NCBI GenBank assembly: GCA_045805265.1
Contig: JBJMLO010000008.1
Coordinates: forward strand, 124,001 to 188,000
Length of the DNA: 64,000 nt
Reading direction: 5' to 3'
Source of the DNA: JBJMLO01 sp045805265
GTDB taxonomy: Bacteria; Actinomycetota; UBA4738; JACQTL01
This document shows, one piece after another, positions 42,596-51,404 of this stretch (positions are counted from its first letter, which is position 1; each line of letters starts with the position of its first letter). A program made the position numbers and the translations under genes. The notes below the pieces were generated by a model. It made no database searches, was not told the origin of the DNA, and saw only the letters and a program-made list of their open reading frames with translations.

Positions 42596-45388
42596 ATGGC
42601 CGAGTTCTTCGGGCGCCCGCACGAGCTCGAACTGGTTCGCGGAGCTTTGGCTCGGGCGCGCCGGGAGCGGCGCCCGACCGCCGTGGTTGTGGACGGCGAG
42701 CCCGGAGTCGGCAAGAGCAGGCTGATCGACGAGGCCTCAAGCATTGTTCGGGGGGATCGGGTTGCGGTCTCCGCGTACGAGCCGGAGATGAGCCTGCCCT
42801 TCTCCCTCGGCCACGACCTGACCCGTGCGCTCGCGCACTCCTCGCGCGCGGCTGGGCAGATCCTGGGCCCGATGCTCGCGCCGCAGCCGGGCGGTCAGCG
42901 GCCCGACTGGTCGTCCGTGTTCGAGGCGGCTCATCGCGCGGCCGGCGTCGGCGACTCACTGCCCATCACGATCGACGACTTCCAATGGTGTGATGAGCGA
43001 TCCACGGCGCTCATCCACTACCTGGTGCGCGGGGCCCAGGCCGATGGTGATCCTCTGGCGCTCGTCGTTGGCGGTCGGCGGTCAACGCGCGTGAGCGCGC
43101 TCGTCACGTCATTGCAGCGACTACTCGGCGACTGTTTGACGCGGGTGACGCTCGGACCACTGGACCATCACTCGACAGTGGCGCTCGCGATCGCGGTGAA
43201 CCCGGAGTTGGATCCTCGGGCCGCAGCGGCGGTCGCCGACCGGTCCGGCGGCTCTCCTTTCTGGTGCGAGCTCCTCGCCGGGACCCGGAACGTCGACGCT
43301 GATGTCAAGCGCATCGTCACCGACCGGCTCTCGACGGCGGGCACCGATGCGGCGGTACTCCTGGAAACGATCGCGGTGCTCGGGCGGCAGGCGCCGGTCG
43401 AGGATCTCATCGCCATCCGAGGCTGGCCGGAGGATCGGCTCACGGCGGCGCGGGTGGAGCTGGTGACGGCAGGCTTGGGCGTGGAGGAGGGAGCCGCATT
43501 CCGGATAGTCCACGATCTCGTGAGAGCAGCCGTGGAGAAAGATCTCCCCGACGAACGGCGCCGTGACATCCACGCTCGGGTCGCGTCTTGGCTGGAGAGC
43601 ATCGCCGGCGAGAACGTGACGCTGCTGCTGCGGGCGTCGGAAGCCAAGAATCGAGCGGGGCTGGACCACCTGCCACTCACCCTCCGGATCGTACGGTCAC
43701 CGATGCGCAGGCTGGTGGACCTCGAGGGGCTACGGTCGATCGCCGCTCTCATCGACTCGGTGCCGGCCGGCACGCCGCAGGAGCGCGAGCTGCAAACCGA
43801 ACTCGCATCCTTGGCCGCGGAGCTCGGTCAGCACGGGCTTGCGATGGAGCGTTGGGCACGCATCGCTGACAGGCTGGATGAGCCGCGTGATCGCGCGCGC
43901 GCCTGGCTGGGTGCATCCGAGGCGGCACAGCAGCTCGAGAGGGCCGATGATGCACGCGCACACCTCGAGCGCGCGCGGGGTGCCGGCAGCGACGACCCGG
44001 TTTTACTCCTGGAGCTTCAGGCTGCGGACGCAGCGATCACACGGTGGCTCGAGCATCGCCCGCAGGAAGCGGGGAGCGCGACGATCGCCGCCCTCGGACG
44101 CGCCCGCGCGTTGGCCGCTTCGACCGGCGCGAGGGAGGCGCTGGAACCACGCCTCCAGAGCGCGTACCAACGCACTCTCGTGCTCGCCTGCGTAGACGCA
44201 ATGCAGGCGAACGAGCCGGAGAACATTCTGCCCCTGACAGAGGAGATGACACGGGTTGCAGCCGGCGCCGGCATCGAGGCATCGCTGCAGGCGAGCCTCC
44301 GGCGTGGCTCGGCTCTCACGCTCCTGGGCCGCCTCGCCGAAGCCGAGGGGCGGCTTGGACCGGCGTGGCTGGAGGCGCGCCGTGCGTCTCTTCCGGGGAT
44401 CGCTCTGGACATCGGGGTGTGGCTCGCCCAAACGAGGTACATCGCCGGCCGCCTTATCGAGGCACAGGAGGTGGCCGACGAATGTGAGGCGCTTGCGGAG
44501 CGCATCGGCGAATATTCTCGGCAGGCCATGCTCGCGAGGATGTGGCGGCTGATCATCACGATCTCCGCCGGCGACCAAGACGCCGCACTCGCCGGCCTCC
44601 GGGCGCTGTGCGAGAGCGAACGGGATCCTCATCATCGCATCCCCCTCCATCAGGCCATCGCGCGCTGGCGGTCACGGCTCAACGGAGCCGCGAGCGCCGA
44701 CGAGGTGCATGCGCGGATCGCCAGCGGCCGGGGGGACATGGAGGACGCGCGATGCACCCGATGCGGCCTCGAGTTCATCAGAGCGGCCACCGAATCGCTG
44801 GCGCGCATCGGCGCCGTTGCCGAGGCTGTGCGCTGGTTCAAAGAGGCGGAGCACGCGCCGCCGCGGGGCGACCTTCAAGCGTGGGACCATCTGCGAGCCC
44901 GATCGACCCTGGCCGCAGCAGGGCACGGGGATCATGCCTCGCTTGAAGAAGCCGTCGACATGGCGGACAGACTGGGGATGGGCATCGAATCGATCTGGGC
45001 GCGCACGAGCCTCGCGCGCGTGAAGGCGGTCGAGGGCGACACGGCCGGAGCGGAGACGGTCCTGCGGCTCGCCTCGGCGACCGCCGAGGAAAGGGGAGCC
45101 GCGACAGAGCGAGCTCATATCGACCAGCTCCTGCGCCAACTGGGCGTCCGCACCTGGCGACGCAGGTCGCGCGTACGAGCGACCGGTGATCTCTCCGTCC
45201 TGAGTGACCGCGAGCGCGAGATCGCGAACCTCATCACGGGTGGCGCCAGCAACCCGGATATCGCGCGCACGCTGTTCCTGTCGCGCAAGACGGTGGAGAG
45301 ACACGTCTCGAGCATCCTGGCGAAGCTTGAAGTAAGGAATCGTGCCCAGCTTGCGGCCAGGATGGCAACCAGCGATCGGCCCCGCTAG
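42596..45388 (+). CDS. LuxR-type AAA/LAL regulator
   Basis: A 930-residue regulator of the LAL/MalT class. The N-terminal ATPase has FGRPHELELVRGAL, Walker A GEPGVGKS (34-41) and a Walker B-like LPITIDDFQWCDERS. A long TPR-like helical middle follows, and a LuxR HTH covers about 865-930 (LSDREREIANLITGGASNPDIARTLFLSRKTVERHVSSIL). ATG 42596 fits the family N-terminus; GTG 42587 and ATG 42542 are in-frame alternatives. Its targets are unknown. Confidence 0.92.
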   Translation: MAEFFGRPHELELVRGALARARRERRPTAVVVDGEPGVGKSRLIDEASSIVRGDRVAVSAYEPEMSLPFSLGHDLTRALAHSSRAAGQILGPMLAPQPGGQRPDWSSVFEAAHRAAGVGDSLPITIDDFQWCDERSTALIHYLVRGAQADGDPLALVVGGRRSTRVSALVTSLQRLLGDCLTRVTLGPLDHHSTVALAIAVNPELDPRAAAAVADRSGGSPFWCELLAGTRNVDADVKRIVTDRLSTAGTDAAVLLETIAVLGRQAPVEDLIAIRGWPEDRLTAARVELVTAGLGVEEGAAFRIVHDLVRAAVEKDLPDERRRDIHARVASWLESIAGENVTLLLRASEAKNRAGLDHLPLTLRIVRSPMRRLVDLEGLRSIAALIDSVPAGTPQERELQTELASLAAELGQHGLAMERWARIADRLDEPRDRARAWLGASEAAQQLERADDARAHLERARGAGSDDPVLLLELQAADAAITRWLEHRPQEAGSATIAALGRARALAASTGAREALEPRLQSAYQRTLVLACVDAMQANEPENILPLTEEMTRVAAGAGIEASLQASLRRGSALTLLGRLAEAEGRLGPAWLEARRASLPGIALDIGVWLAQTRYIAGRLIEAQEVADECEALAERIGEYSRQAMLARMWRLIITISAGDQDAALAGLRALCESERDPHHRIPLHQAIARWRSRLNGAASADEVHARIASGRGDMEDARCTRCGLEFIRAATESLARIGAVAEAVRWFKEAEHAPPRGDLQAWDHLRARSTLAAAGHGDHASLEEAVDMADRLGMGIESIWARTSLARVKAVEGDTAGAETVLRLASATAEERGAATERAHIDQLLRQLGVRTWRRRSRVRATGDLSVLSDREREIANLITGGASNPDIARTLFLSRKTVERHVSSILAKLEVRNRAQLAARMATSDRPR

Positions 45389-45681
45389 CGGCGCGCGGCC
45401 GCGGCGACACGACGCGGTGAGCAGTCAGACAACGTCGCGCTACACGTCGCTCGTCGTGACGATCGTGGTGTGGCCCTACTCGATATGGTCGCCCTCAGGT
45501 CGGCCCGCGATTCGACGGGCCCGGCCGGCCGAGCGCCGGAGGGAGAGGGCGGCACCGAGGAAACGAGCCTCGTGACGGTCTGCTGCCCGTTCGGCGGCTG
45601 TCAGTGCAAGTATCCGTCGGACTCGTCGGGCCGAAAATCCAGGCTTGAAGTGTGTCGAAGGGATCCAGGAGAGGAGGGACC
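45389..45681. other. intergenic region, no gene seen
   Basis: A 293-base gap between the LuxR regulator and the cupin gene. Its ORFs have no family resemblance and change frame frequently; part of it may be decayed sequence of the accessory block. The cupin promoter should lie in its last third. Confidence 0.4.
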
Positions 45682-46149
45682 GTGGCCGAGGACCGAGGCA
45701 ACGTCCGCATGATCGCGACCGGTGAGGGCGAGGAGATCGACTTCCGCGGAGCGAGGATCATCCGGAAGGTCCGCCAAGAGGAGACCGGCAGTCGGTGGGC
45801 CTTCGGCGAGTCATTCAACGAGGCTGGGTTCCACAACACGCCGCACGTCCACAGCGAACCGGAGGGCTTCTACGTCCTCGAGGGGGAGTACCGCTTCTAC
45901 ACGGAGGGAGCGACGAGGGCCGCCCCCGCGGGGACGTTCGTGTTCATCCCGCCCAACACCCGCCACGGCTTCGTCGCGGGACACGACGGTGGACGCCTGC
46001 TCTGTCTGTGGCCGGCCGCCTTCGACGGCTACTTCTGGGACATGCGGGAGGCGTTCCGAACCCACGGCGAGGACCCCGCAGCGCTCGCGGAGGTTGCCGG
46101 GAGTCATGGCATGACATCGTTGCCCGTCCCCGCGGTTCCCGGAGAGTGA
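45682..46149 (+). CDS. cupin-domain protein
   Basis: A 155-residue single cupin. Motif 1 is HNTPHVHSEPEGFYVLEGEYRFY (two His and Glu as metal ligands); motif 2 is PAGTFVFIPPNTRHGFV. The metal site looks complete, so a dioxygenase, isomerase or sensor role is possible. The GTG at 45682 has GGAGAGGAGGG upstream. Confidence 0.85.
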   Translation: MAEDRGNVRMIATGEGEEIDFRGARIIRKVRQEETGSRWAFGESFNEAGFHNTPHVHSEPEGFYVLEGEYRFYTEGATRAAPAGTFVFIPPNTRHGFVAGHDGGRLLCLWPAAFDGYFWDMREAFRTHGEDPAALAEVAGSHGMTSLPVPAVPGE

Positions 46150-46203
46150 GTGCCCAACAGAACAGCGCCTCGATTGGAGAACGGTGACCCTGGATGGTGA
46201 CCG

Positions 46204-46566
46204 CTACAGTGGTGGGGCGACGCCGAAGGCTTCCTGGATCCTTCGGAGCTCGCGCATCCTCGGCTCGGTGCGGCCGTTGACCCAGCGGTTCACCGTCTTG
46301 AGCGACACGCCGACCGCGCGCGCCGCGGCCTCCTGGGACATGCGCCGGGCCTTGAGGACTCCGCCCAGCCACACGTCGAATCCCGCCGTGCGGGGCGAGG
46401 TGCCCGCGCGCTTCATCGTGCCGCCGGAGACCACGTCCATGGACACCGATGCGCCCGCGACGTGGAACCGGAGCGAAAGGTCGCCGTCGCGTCCCCGAAG
46501 AAGATCTCGGACCCACCGTTCGGTGACCGGGTCGAGTCCAGGCCCCTTGACTTCGTGTTCTGCCAT
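46204..46566 (-). CDS. XRE-family helix-turn-helix regulator
   Basis: A 120-residue regulator: an N-terminal beta part (LSLRFHVAGASVSMDVVSGG) and a C-terminal HTH (WLGGVLKARRMSQEAAARAVGVSLKTVNRWVNGRTEPRMRELRRIQEAFG). It closely resembles the regulator at 50323-50790 in both architecture and HTH wording. Converges with the cupin gene. Confidence 0.85.
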   Translation of the reverse strand: MAEHEVKGPGLDPVTERWVRDLLRGRDGDLSLRFHVAGASVSMDVVSGGTMKRAGTSPRTAGFDVWLGGVLKARRMSQEAAARAVGVSLKTVNRWVNGRTEPRMRELRRIQEAFGVAPPL

Positions 46567-46702
46567 GTGGCACCCCCGTACGAGGGGCCAGAGACGACCC
46601 CGCATTCCTGTCCACGGAGTGTACGGCAACGAATAGCCTCACGCGAACCCAACCTCGCAAAAAGGTTCGAGCGGACAGGAAGCGTGCGCAAACGCCGCCG
46701 GG

Positions 46703-47116
46703 TCAGGCACGGAACTGCACGTAGCCGCGCATGTTCGACGCCTGGTGGAAGCGGCAGTAGAACCCGTACTGGCCGGCGGTGGGGACCGTCACGGTGACGG
46801 TTCGCGACTGGCCGGGTTCGACGGTGACGTCGACCCCGAGCTCCGGCGAAGTGAAGGTGTGGGCCTGCACCGACTCGTTGCGCAGCACGACCCTCGCGCT
46901 CCGGCCCTGCTCGACGACGATCGCATGGGGCGTGAAGTTGAAGGCGCGCATGTCGAGCCTGACCTCGCCGCCCCCGCTGGCCACGGCCGGGCGGGAGGTG
47001 CGGAACATGTCGCCCACCGCGGTCGCGATCCCGAGGGCCAGCAGGATCGCCGCGCCGATTCCCAGGATGCGCGGCAGCCCTCGGCGGGGCTCGTCGTCGC
47101 CCCGACCGGCCCTCAC
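46703..47116 (-). CDS. membrane-anchored cupredoxin
   Basis: A 137-residue protein with one N-terminal helix (LGIGAAILLALGIATAVG) and a plastocyanin-like fold outside the membrane. The type-1 copper ligands are present: H86 (AHTF), C121, H124 and M129 (CRFHQASNM). A probable electron-transfer or copper-handling protein. The GTG start overlaps the stop of the phosphoesterase gene. Confidence 0.9.
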   Translation of the reverse strand: MRAGRGDDEPRRGLPRILGIGAAILLALGIATAVGDMFRTSRPAVASGGGEVRLDMRAFNFTPHAIVVEQGRSARVVLRNESVQAHTFTSPELGVDVTVEPGQSRTVTVTVPTAGQYGFYCRFHQASNMRGYVQFRA

Positions 47117-47844
47117 GCCGCCTCCGCCTCCCGGCCGAGCTCGAAGATCCGGAACGGGAGGCGGATCACCGGCTGGGCCACGTTCCGGACGGGGACCCCG
47201 CCCGGCGTGACCCCCTGGTCCCGCCCCCGGTGCGCATGGCCGTGCAGCGCGATGTCCGCGCCCGCCCGGTCCACCGCCTCCGCCAGCAGGTAGCTCCCCA
47301 GGAACGCGAAGATCTCCGGCGGCTCGCCGTGCAGGGTGTCCTTCACCGGCGAGTAGTGCATCAGCGCCACGCGGTGGTCGGCGCCCGAGATCTCGCCGAG
47401 GGCCCGCTCCAGCGCCCCGGCCTCGTCCCTCGCGTACCGGACGAACGACTTCATCTCGCGCTCCCCGAAGTCCGTCGCGCTGGCCCCGACGAAGCCGCCG
47501 CAGAACCCCTTCACGCCGGCCACCCCCACCGTGCCGCCCGCGTGCTCGATCGTGTGGCTCTCGCCCTCCAGCACCACGACTCCGACCTCCTCGAGCAGGG
47601 CGCGGATCCTGACCTCCTCGTCCGATTCGTGGTCGTGATTGCCGAGGACGGCGATCACCGGAACCTCGACGCGCGCCAGCTCCCCGGCCAGCACGGCCGC
47701 CTCGTCCGCGCGGCCGTGCTGGGTGAGGTCGCCGGCCAGCAGCAGCACGTCGGCGCATTCCGGAAGGCGCTCGAGGTGCGGGGCCATCAGGCCGGCGGAG
47801 TCCAGGCCGTAGTGCACGTCGCCGGCGGCAGCGATGCGGATCAC
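47113..47844 (-). CDS. calcineurin-like metallophosphoesterase
   Basis: A 243-residue cytosolic phosphoesterase with all dinuclear-metal motifs in order: GDVHYG, GDLTQHG, GNHDHE, a histidine in ALMHYSP, and HGHAHRG. The substrate is unknown. It starts with GTG overlapping the BON gene's stop, second to last of a four-gene operon. Confidence 0.93.
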   Translation of the reverse strand: MIRIAAAGDVHYGLDSAGLMAPHLERLPECADVLLLAGDLTQHGRADEAAVLAGELARVEVPVIAVLGNHDHESDEEVRIRALLEEVGVVVLEGESHTIEHAGGTVGVAGVKGFCGGFVGASATDFGEREMKSFVRYARDEAGALERALGEISGADHRVALMHYSPVKDTLHGEPPEIFAFLGSYLLAEAVDRAGADIALHGHAHRGRDQGVTPGGVPVRNVAQPVIRLPFRIFELGREAEAA

Positions 47845-48107
47845 GAGACCGTCTCCACGTCGTCGGTCCCGGACAGCGCCGCGACCACCGTGACCTGGTT
47901 GTGGATCTCGAGATCGGGGGCGACCTCCCGGACGACCTGCGAGACCGCCCGCCGCCGCTCGTCAGTGTGCACGGTCCCCGTGACGAACACATGCCCGCCG
48001 CGAAGCTTCACGCCGAGCTCCAGCTCGCCGACCCGGGGGTCGTGGACCAGAGCCTCGCGGATGCGCTGGATGAGGTAGTGGGGAGCTTCCTCCGCGGGGC
48101 GTTCCAT
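47841..48107 (-). CDS. BON-domain protein
   Basis: An 88-residue single BON domain: LIQRIREALVHDPRVGELELGVKLRGGHVFVTGTVHTDERRRAVSQVV, then LEIHNQVTV. BON domains bind phospholipid surfaces; this copy has no signal peptide, so it acts in the cytosol or at the inner membrane. Overlaps neighbours at both ends. Confidence 0.9.
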   Translation of the reverse strand: MERPAEEAPHYLIQRIREALVHDPRVGELELGVKLRGGHVFVTGTVHTDERRRAVSQVVREVAPDLEIHNQVTVVAALSGTDDVETVS

Positions 48108-48736
48108 CACTTGCCTCCTTCGTCGGGTCCGCGTTCTTCCTCGGCCACGGCGAACAGCGTCCGCACCGCGGTGGCCGGCACCGCGAGGTCCTGGGACTGG
48201 GCGTACACCAGCAGGGACAGGACCCGGTGGACGCCGTGGCGGGCTCGCCGGAGCACATAGTCCCAATCCAGGTCGTGCCGCGCGATGATCGACAGGGCCT
48301 CGGCCCAGTAGGTGGGCGTCTGTTCGCCGAACGCCAGCGCCTTCATGACGACGGTGTCCTCGGCGGACACCACGGGGACCGCCACGCCCTCGACGTCCCG
48401 CTCGACCACCCGCTCGATCATCTCGTCGTCGAGGTAGACGTCGCCCGCAGCGCGGAAGATGAGGTCGACCCCGACGCCGTCGCGCATCGCCCTGCGCAGC
48501 CAGTGCTCGTCGGTGGTCGGCACGGCTTCGAAACCCTCCCCGACCAGGGCGGCCAGCGCCGCCTCCGCGTCCTGGGGGCGCACCATGAGGTCGACGTCGG
48601 CCGAGGCCGGGTCCCACCGGGGCCGGCCCCACACCACCGCGGCCAGGCCACCGATCGCGCCGAACGGCAGGTCGCGGGCGGCCAGTGCCTTCACCGCACG
48701 CTCCAGGGCGTCGACGAACCTCCCGAGGTCGGGCAC
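48107..48736 (-). CDS. nucleotidyltransferase family protein (copy A)
   Basis: A 209-residue protein with the minimal nucleotidyltransferase core: AIGGLAAVVWGRPRWDPASADVDLMVRPQDAEAAL (GG and D-x-D), then VDLIFRAAGDVYLDD and EDTVVMKALAFGEQTPTYW. It resembles the AbiEii/toxin-type and DUF-type nucleotidyltransferases. It is divergently paired with a paralog at 48816. The GTG at 48736 is the chosen start. It heads the BON/phosphoesterase/cupredoxin operon. Confidence 0.85.
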   Translation of the reverse strand: MPDLGRFVDALERAVKALAARDLPFGAIGGLAAVVWGRPRWDPASADVDLMVRPQDAEAALAALVGEGFEAVPTTDEHWLRRAMRDGVGVDLIFRAAGDVYLDDEMIERVVERDVEGVAVPVVSAEDTVVMKALAFGEQTPTYWAEALSIIARHDLDWDYVLRRARHGVHRVLSLLVYAQSQDLAVPATAVRTLFAVAEEERGPDEGGK

Positions 48737-48815
48737 AACACACCTCGTACCCGGGGCGGCCGAGGCCGATACCTGGCGGCCGTTTCCACGTGCGAGCCCC
48801 GGGTACCCCCGTTCC

Positions 48816-49475
48816 GTGACCATCGACGCCGCGGCGGGTCCGCACGGTGAGGGCGCGTTCGCGAAGGGGTCCGTCGACGAGGACCGGTTCCTGCGCGTCC
48901 TGGACCGGCTCGTGGCCGCGCTGTCGTCGACGGGCGTGCCCTTCGCGTTCATCGGCGGGATCGCCTCCGCGGTGCTGGGCCGCCCCCGACCGACGGTCGA
49001 CGTCGACGTCCTGGTCCGGCCCTGGGAGGCCGTCGACGTCATGGGGCGCCTGCAGGCCGCGGGGTTCGCCACCCAGCGCACCTACCCCCACTGGCTGTTC
49101 AAGGCGGAGCGCGACGGCGTGGTCACCGACGTGATCTTCGTCTCCACCGGAGACCTGTACCTCGACGACGAGATGGTCGTGCGGGTACAGGACCGGGAGT
49201 TCATGGGCCGGAGGCTGCCGGTGGTCGCGCCCGAGGACCTCGTCGTGATGAAGGCGCTGGCCCACTCCGAGGAGACCCCGCGGTATTGGTACGACGGGCT
49301 GTCGATCCTCGCGTGGAACGAGCCCGACTGGGACTACCTGCTCCGCCGGGCCCGCCACGGGCCGCGCCGGGTCCTGTCGTTCCTGCTGTTCGCCCGGTCG
49401 ACCGGGCTGGTCATCCCGGGGTCGGCCCTGCGGGCGCTCCGGGACGTGATCGAGCGGGGCCGCAGGGCGGCGTGA
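48816..49475 (+). CDS. nucleotidyltransferase family protein (copy B)
   Basis: A 219-residue paralog of copy A: FIGGIASAVLGRPRPTVDVDVLVRPWEAVDVM, TDVIFVSTGDLYLDDEMV, PEDLVVMKALAHSEETPRYWYDGLSI, DWDYLLRRARHGPRRVLSFLLFA. The alignment runs over almost the whole length, so the pair arose by inverted duplication. GTG start. The intergenic promoter region is only 79 bases. Confidence 0.85.
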   Translation: MTIDAAAGPHGEGAFAKGSVDEDRFLRVLDRLVAALSSTGVPFAFIGGIASAVLGRPRPTVDVDVLVRPWEAVDVMGRLQAAGFATQRTYPHWLFKAERDGVVTDVIFVSTGDLYLDDEMVVRVQDREFMGRRLPVVAPEDLVVMKALAHSEETPRYWYDGLSILAWNEPDWDYLLRRARHGPRRVLSFLLFARSTGLVIPGSALRALRDVIERGRRAA

Positions 49476-49478
49476 GGC

Positions 49479-50216
49479 TCACCCGGAGTGGCCGACCTCC
49501 GTGAGGAACCGGTCGTACTCGTCGAGGATCACCCGGTAGCACTCGCAGGACGCCGCCGCGAGCCCGTCGGCATCGAGCACCTCGATCCTGCCGCGCCGGT
49601 ACCGGATCACCCCGGCCTTCTGCAGCAGCCCGGCGGCGATGGTGACCGTGGCCCGGCGGACGCCGAGCATCTCGGCCAGGAACTCCTGGGTCAGGTCGAA
49701 CTCGTCCGCCCCCACCTGCTGCCGGGTCGTGAGGAGCCACCGCGCGCATCGCATCTCGAGGGGGTGCAGCCGGTTGCACGCCACCTCTTGCGCCGTCGAG
49801 ACGACGAGCACGAGGGCGTAGCGCTCCAGGAGGTCCCGGAGGGGCCCCGCGGCCTGGCTGGCCTCCCGGAACGTGCCGGCGTCCACCTCGAGCGCATCGC
49901 CGGCCACCTGGGAGATCGCCCGCTGGCTCGGCATCGACCGGGACCCCAGGAAATGGTGCAGCCCGACCATGCCCTCCCTGCCCACGGTCGCGAACTCCAC
50001 CATGTCGCCGTCGTTCATCACGGTGACCAGCGACAGCACGCCCGACAGCGGGAAGTACACGTGCGGGGTCTCCTGGCCCGGCTCCCACAGGACGCGTCGC
50101 TGCTCGAGGTGCACCACCCGCGACCCGGCCGCGATCATCCCCCGGGCCTCGACGGGCAGCGCCCCGAGCAGTGCGTTCTGCGTTTCGGCGTCCCCGGTCG
50201 GTCCGACCGCGTCCAT
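49479..50216 (-). CDS. Crp/Fnr-family transcriptional regulator
   Basis: A 245-residue regulator: a cyclic-nucleotide-binding-type beta-roll (LWEPGQETPHVYFPLSGVLSLVTV, FATVGREGMVGLHHFLGS), a long dimer helix and a winged HTH (LTQEFLAEMLGVRRATVTIAAGLLQKAGVIRYRRGRIEVLD). The usual cAMP-binding Arg/Ser pair is not evident and there are no Fnr-type N-terminal cysteines, so the ligand is unknown. Ends four bases from copy B of the nucleotidyltransferase. Confidence 0.9.
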   Translation of the reverse strand: MDAVGPTGDAETQNALLGALPVEARGMIAAGSRVVHLEQRRVLWEPGQETPHVYFPLSGVLSLVTVMNDGDMVEFATVGREGMVGLHHFLGSRSMPSQRAISQVAGDALEVDAGTFREASQAAGPLRDLLERYALVLVVSTAQEVACNRLHPLEMRCARWLLTTRQQVGADEFDLTQEFLAEMLGVRRATVTIAAGLLQKAGVIRYRRGRIEVLDADGLAAASCECYRVILDEYDRFLTEVGHSG

Positions 50217-50322
50217 GTGCGAGATCCTCCCGGTCCGGGGATCCGGCGTGGTTCCTTGCGCGGGCAGGCGTCGTGCGACGACGCACTCTAGTTGCGTGTC
50301 GGAGGAACCTCAACCCGGGAGA

Positions 50323-50790
50323 TCAGAACGCGGGGAGTTCGCCGAGCACCTCGCGGACGCGGGCCAGGTCACGCATCCTCGGCTGGGTCTGGCCGCGGGC
50401 CCACCGACCCACCGTGCGGGAGGAGACGCCGATCCGGCGGGCCGCCGACTCCTGCGACAGCCCCTCAGCGCGGAGACGCTGCAGCAGCCAGGAGCGGAAC
50501 TCCTCCGCCCCCGCAGGATGCTGCGTGGCCCCTGACGGGACGACCTCCAGCTCGAGCTCGGAGCGATCCAGCCGGATGTGGATGTCGACGGGCGAGCCCT
50601 GCCGGCCCGTCGCGGCCAGGCCCGCCAGCTCGCCGCGGACCCCGTTCCGTTGCCTGGCTTCGGTTCCGGCCGCGGCGACGGCGCGCTCCAGCGAGGCGAC
50701 GATCATCGCGAGGACGTCGCCGCGTTTGCCTTCGTCGAGCTGGAACCTGGTGCGCCGGGCGGTCGGACCCTGTGGTGTCGGTGCAGGCAC
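50323..50790 (-). CDS. XRE-family regulator with N-terminal beta domain
   Basis: A 155-residue regulator. An N-terminal helix (GDVLAMIVASLERAVAAA) and a strand pair (VDIHIRLDRSELELEVV) precede a HTH (WLLQRLRAEGLSQESAARRIGVSSRTVGRWARGQTQPRMRDLARVREVLG). It shares HTH wording with the 46204 gene. GTG start with AGGAGG ten bases upstream. Confidence 0.85.
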   Translation of the reverse strand: MPAPTPQGPTARRTRFQLDEGKRGDVLAMIVASLERAVAAAGTEARQRNGVRGELAGLAATGRQGSPVDIHIRLDRSELELEVVPSGATQHPAGAEEFRSWLLQRLRAEGLSQESAARRIGVSSRTVGRWARGQTQPRMRDLARVREVLGELPAF

Positions 50791-50942
50791 AAGCGAGGAC
50801 CTCCTAGCTGGGCATTTCTTCGCCCCGTCGTGGACCTGCTCTCTTCTTGCACCCTTCCCCCCGGGCCACTCGGACAAACCGGACTCGCCGGGAGTGAAGG
50901 CGCAGCCCAAAGGGGGTATGGTGTGCCGGGAGGTAGTCACTC

Positions 50943-51404
50943 TTGGATCAAGCTGACGCCCCGGCCGGCGCGTCCGTCGGCGGTATCGACTTTCTCTCCG
51001 GGCTGCTCGCAAGGCTGCAGACGATGTTCGGAGCCGTGGTGCTGGATGCCCGGGACGAGCTGGACGGCTCGATCGTCGTCGACGTGCAGCTCGAGGCCGG
51101 CCGGGCGCTCGAGGTGTATCGGGCCCACATCCGCAACTCGGTGCACGACCAGCTGGCCATCTCGGCGCTGCTCGTCGAGACCAGCGCGTCCATCGTGGGC
51201 CGGACCGGCGCCCTGGTGGAACGCCTCCGGCTGGCCAGAGAGCAGCGCAGCGTTGCGGTGTCGAACCTCAGGCAGTTGCGGGCGACGCTTGCTCAACGGC
51301 GAGACCTGCTGCGGACGGCGGACCTTTCCTCAGGCCTGTCCCGGGGCGGGATCCATCGTCAGGATGACGCCGGTGATCCCGCCGCCGGCGTCGACCATGG
51401 GTGA
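50943..51404 (+). CDS. hypothetical protein (153 aa)
   Basis: A TTG start with GGGAGG nine bases upstream. The first half is helical with LLARLQTMFGAVVLDARDELDGSIVVDVQLEAGRALEV; the second has coiled-coil-like RLRLAREQRSVAVSNLRQLRATLAQRRDLLR. Residues 110-153 overlap the 3' end of the convergent cheR gene by 75 bases. Not recognised. Likely real because of the ribosome-binding site and codon use. Confidence 0.6.
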   Translation: MDQADAPAGASVGGIDFLSGLLARLQTMFGAVVLDARDELDGSIVVDVQLEAGRALEVYRAHIRNSVHDQLAISALLVETSASIVGRTGALVERLRLAREQRSVAVSNLRQLRATLAQRRDLLRTADLSSGLSRGGIHRQDDAGDPAAGVDHG

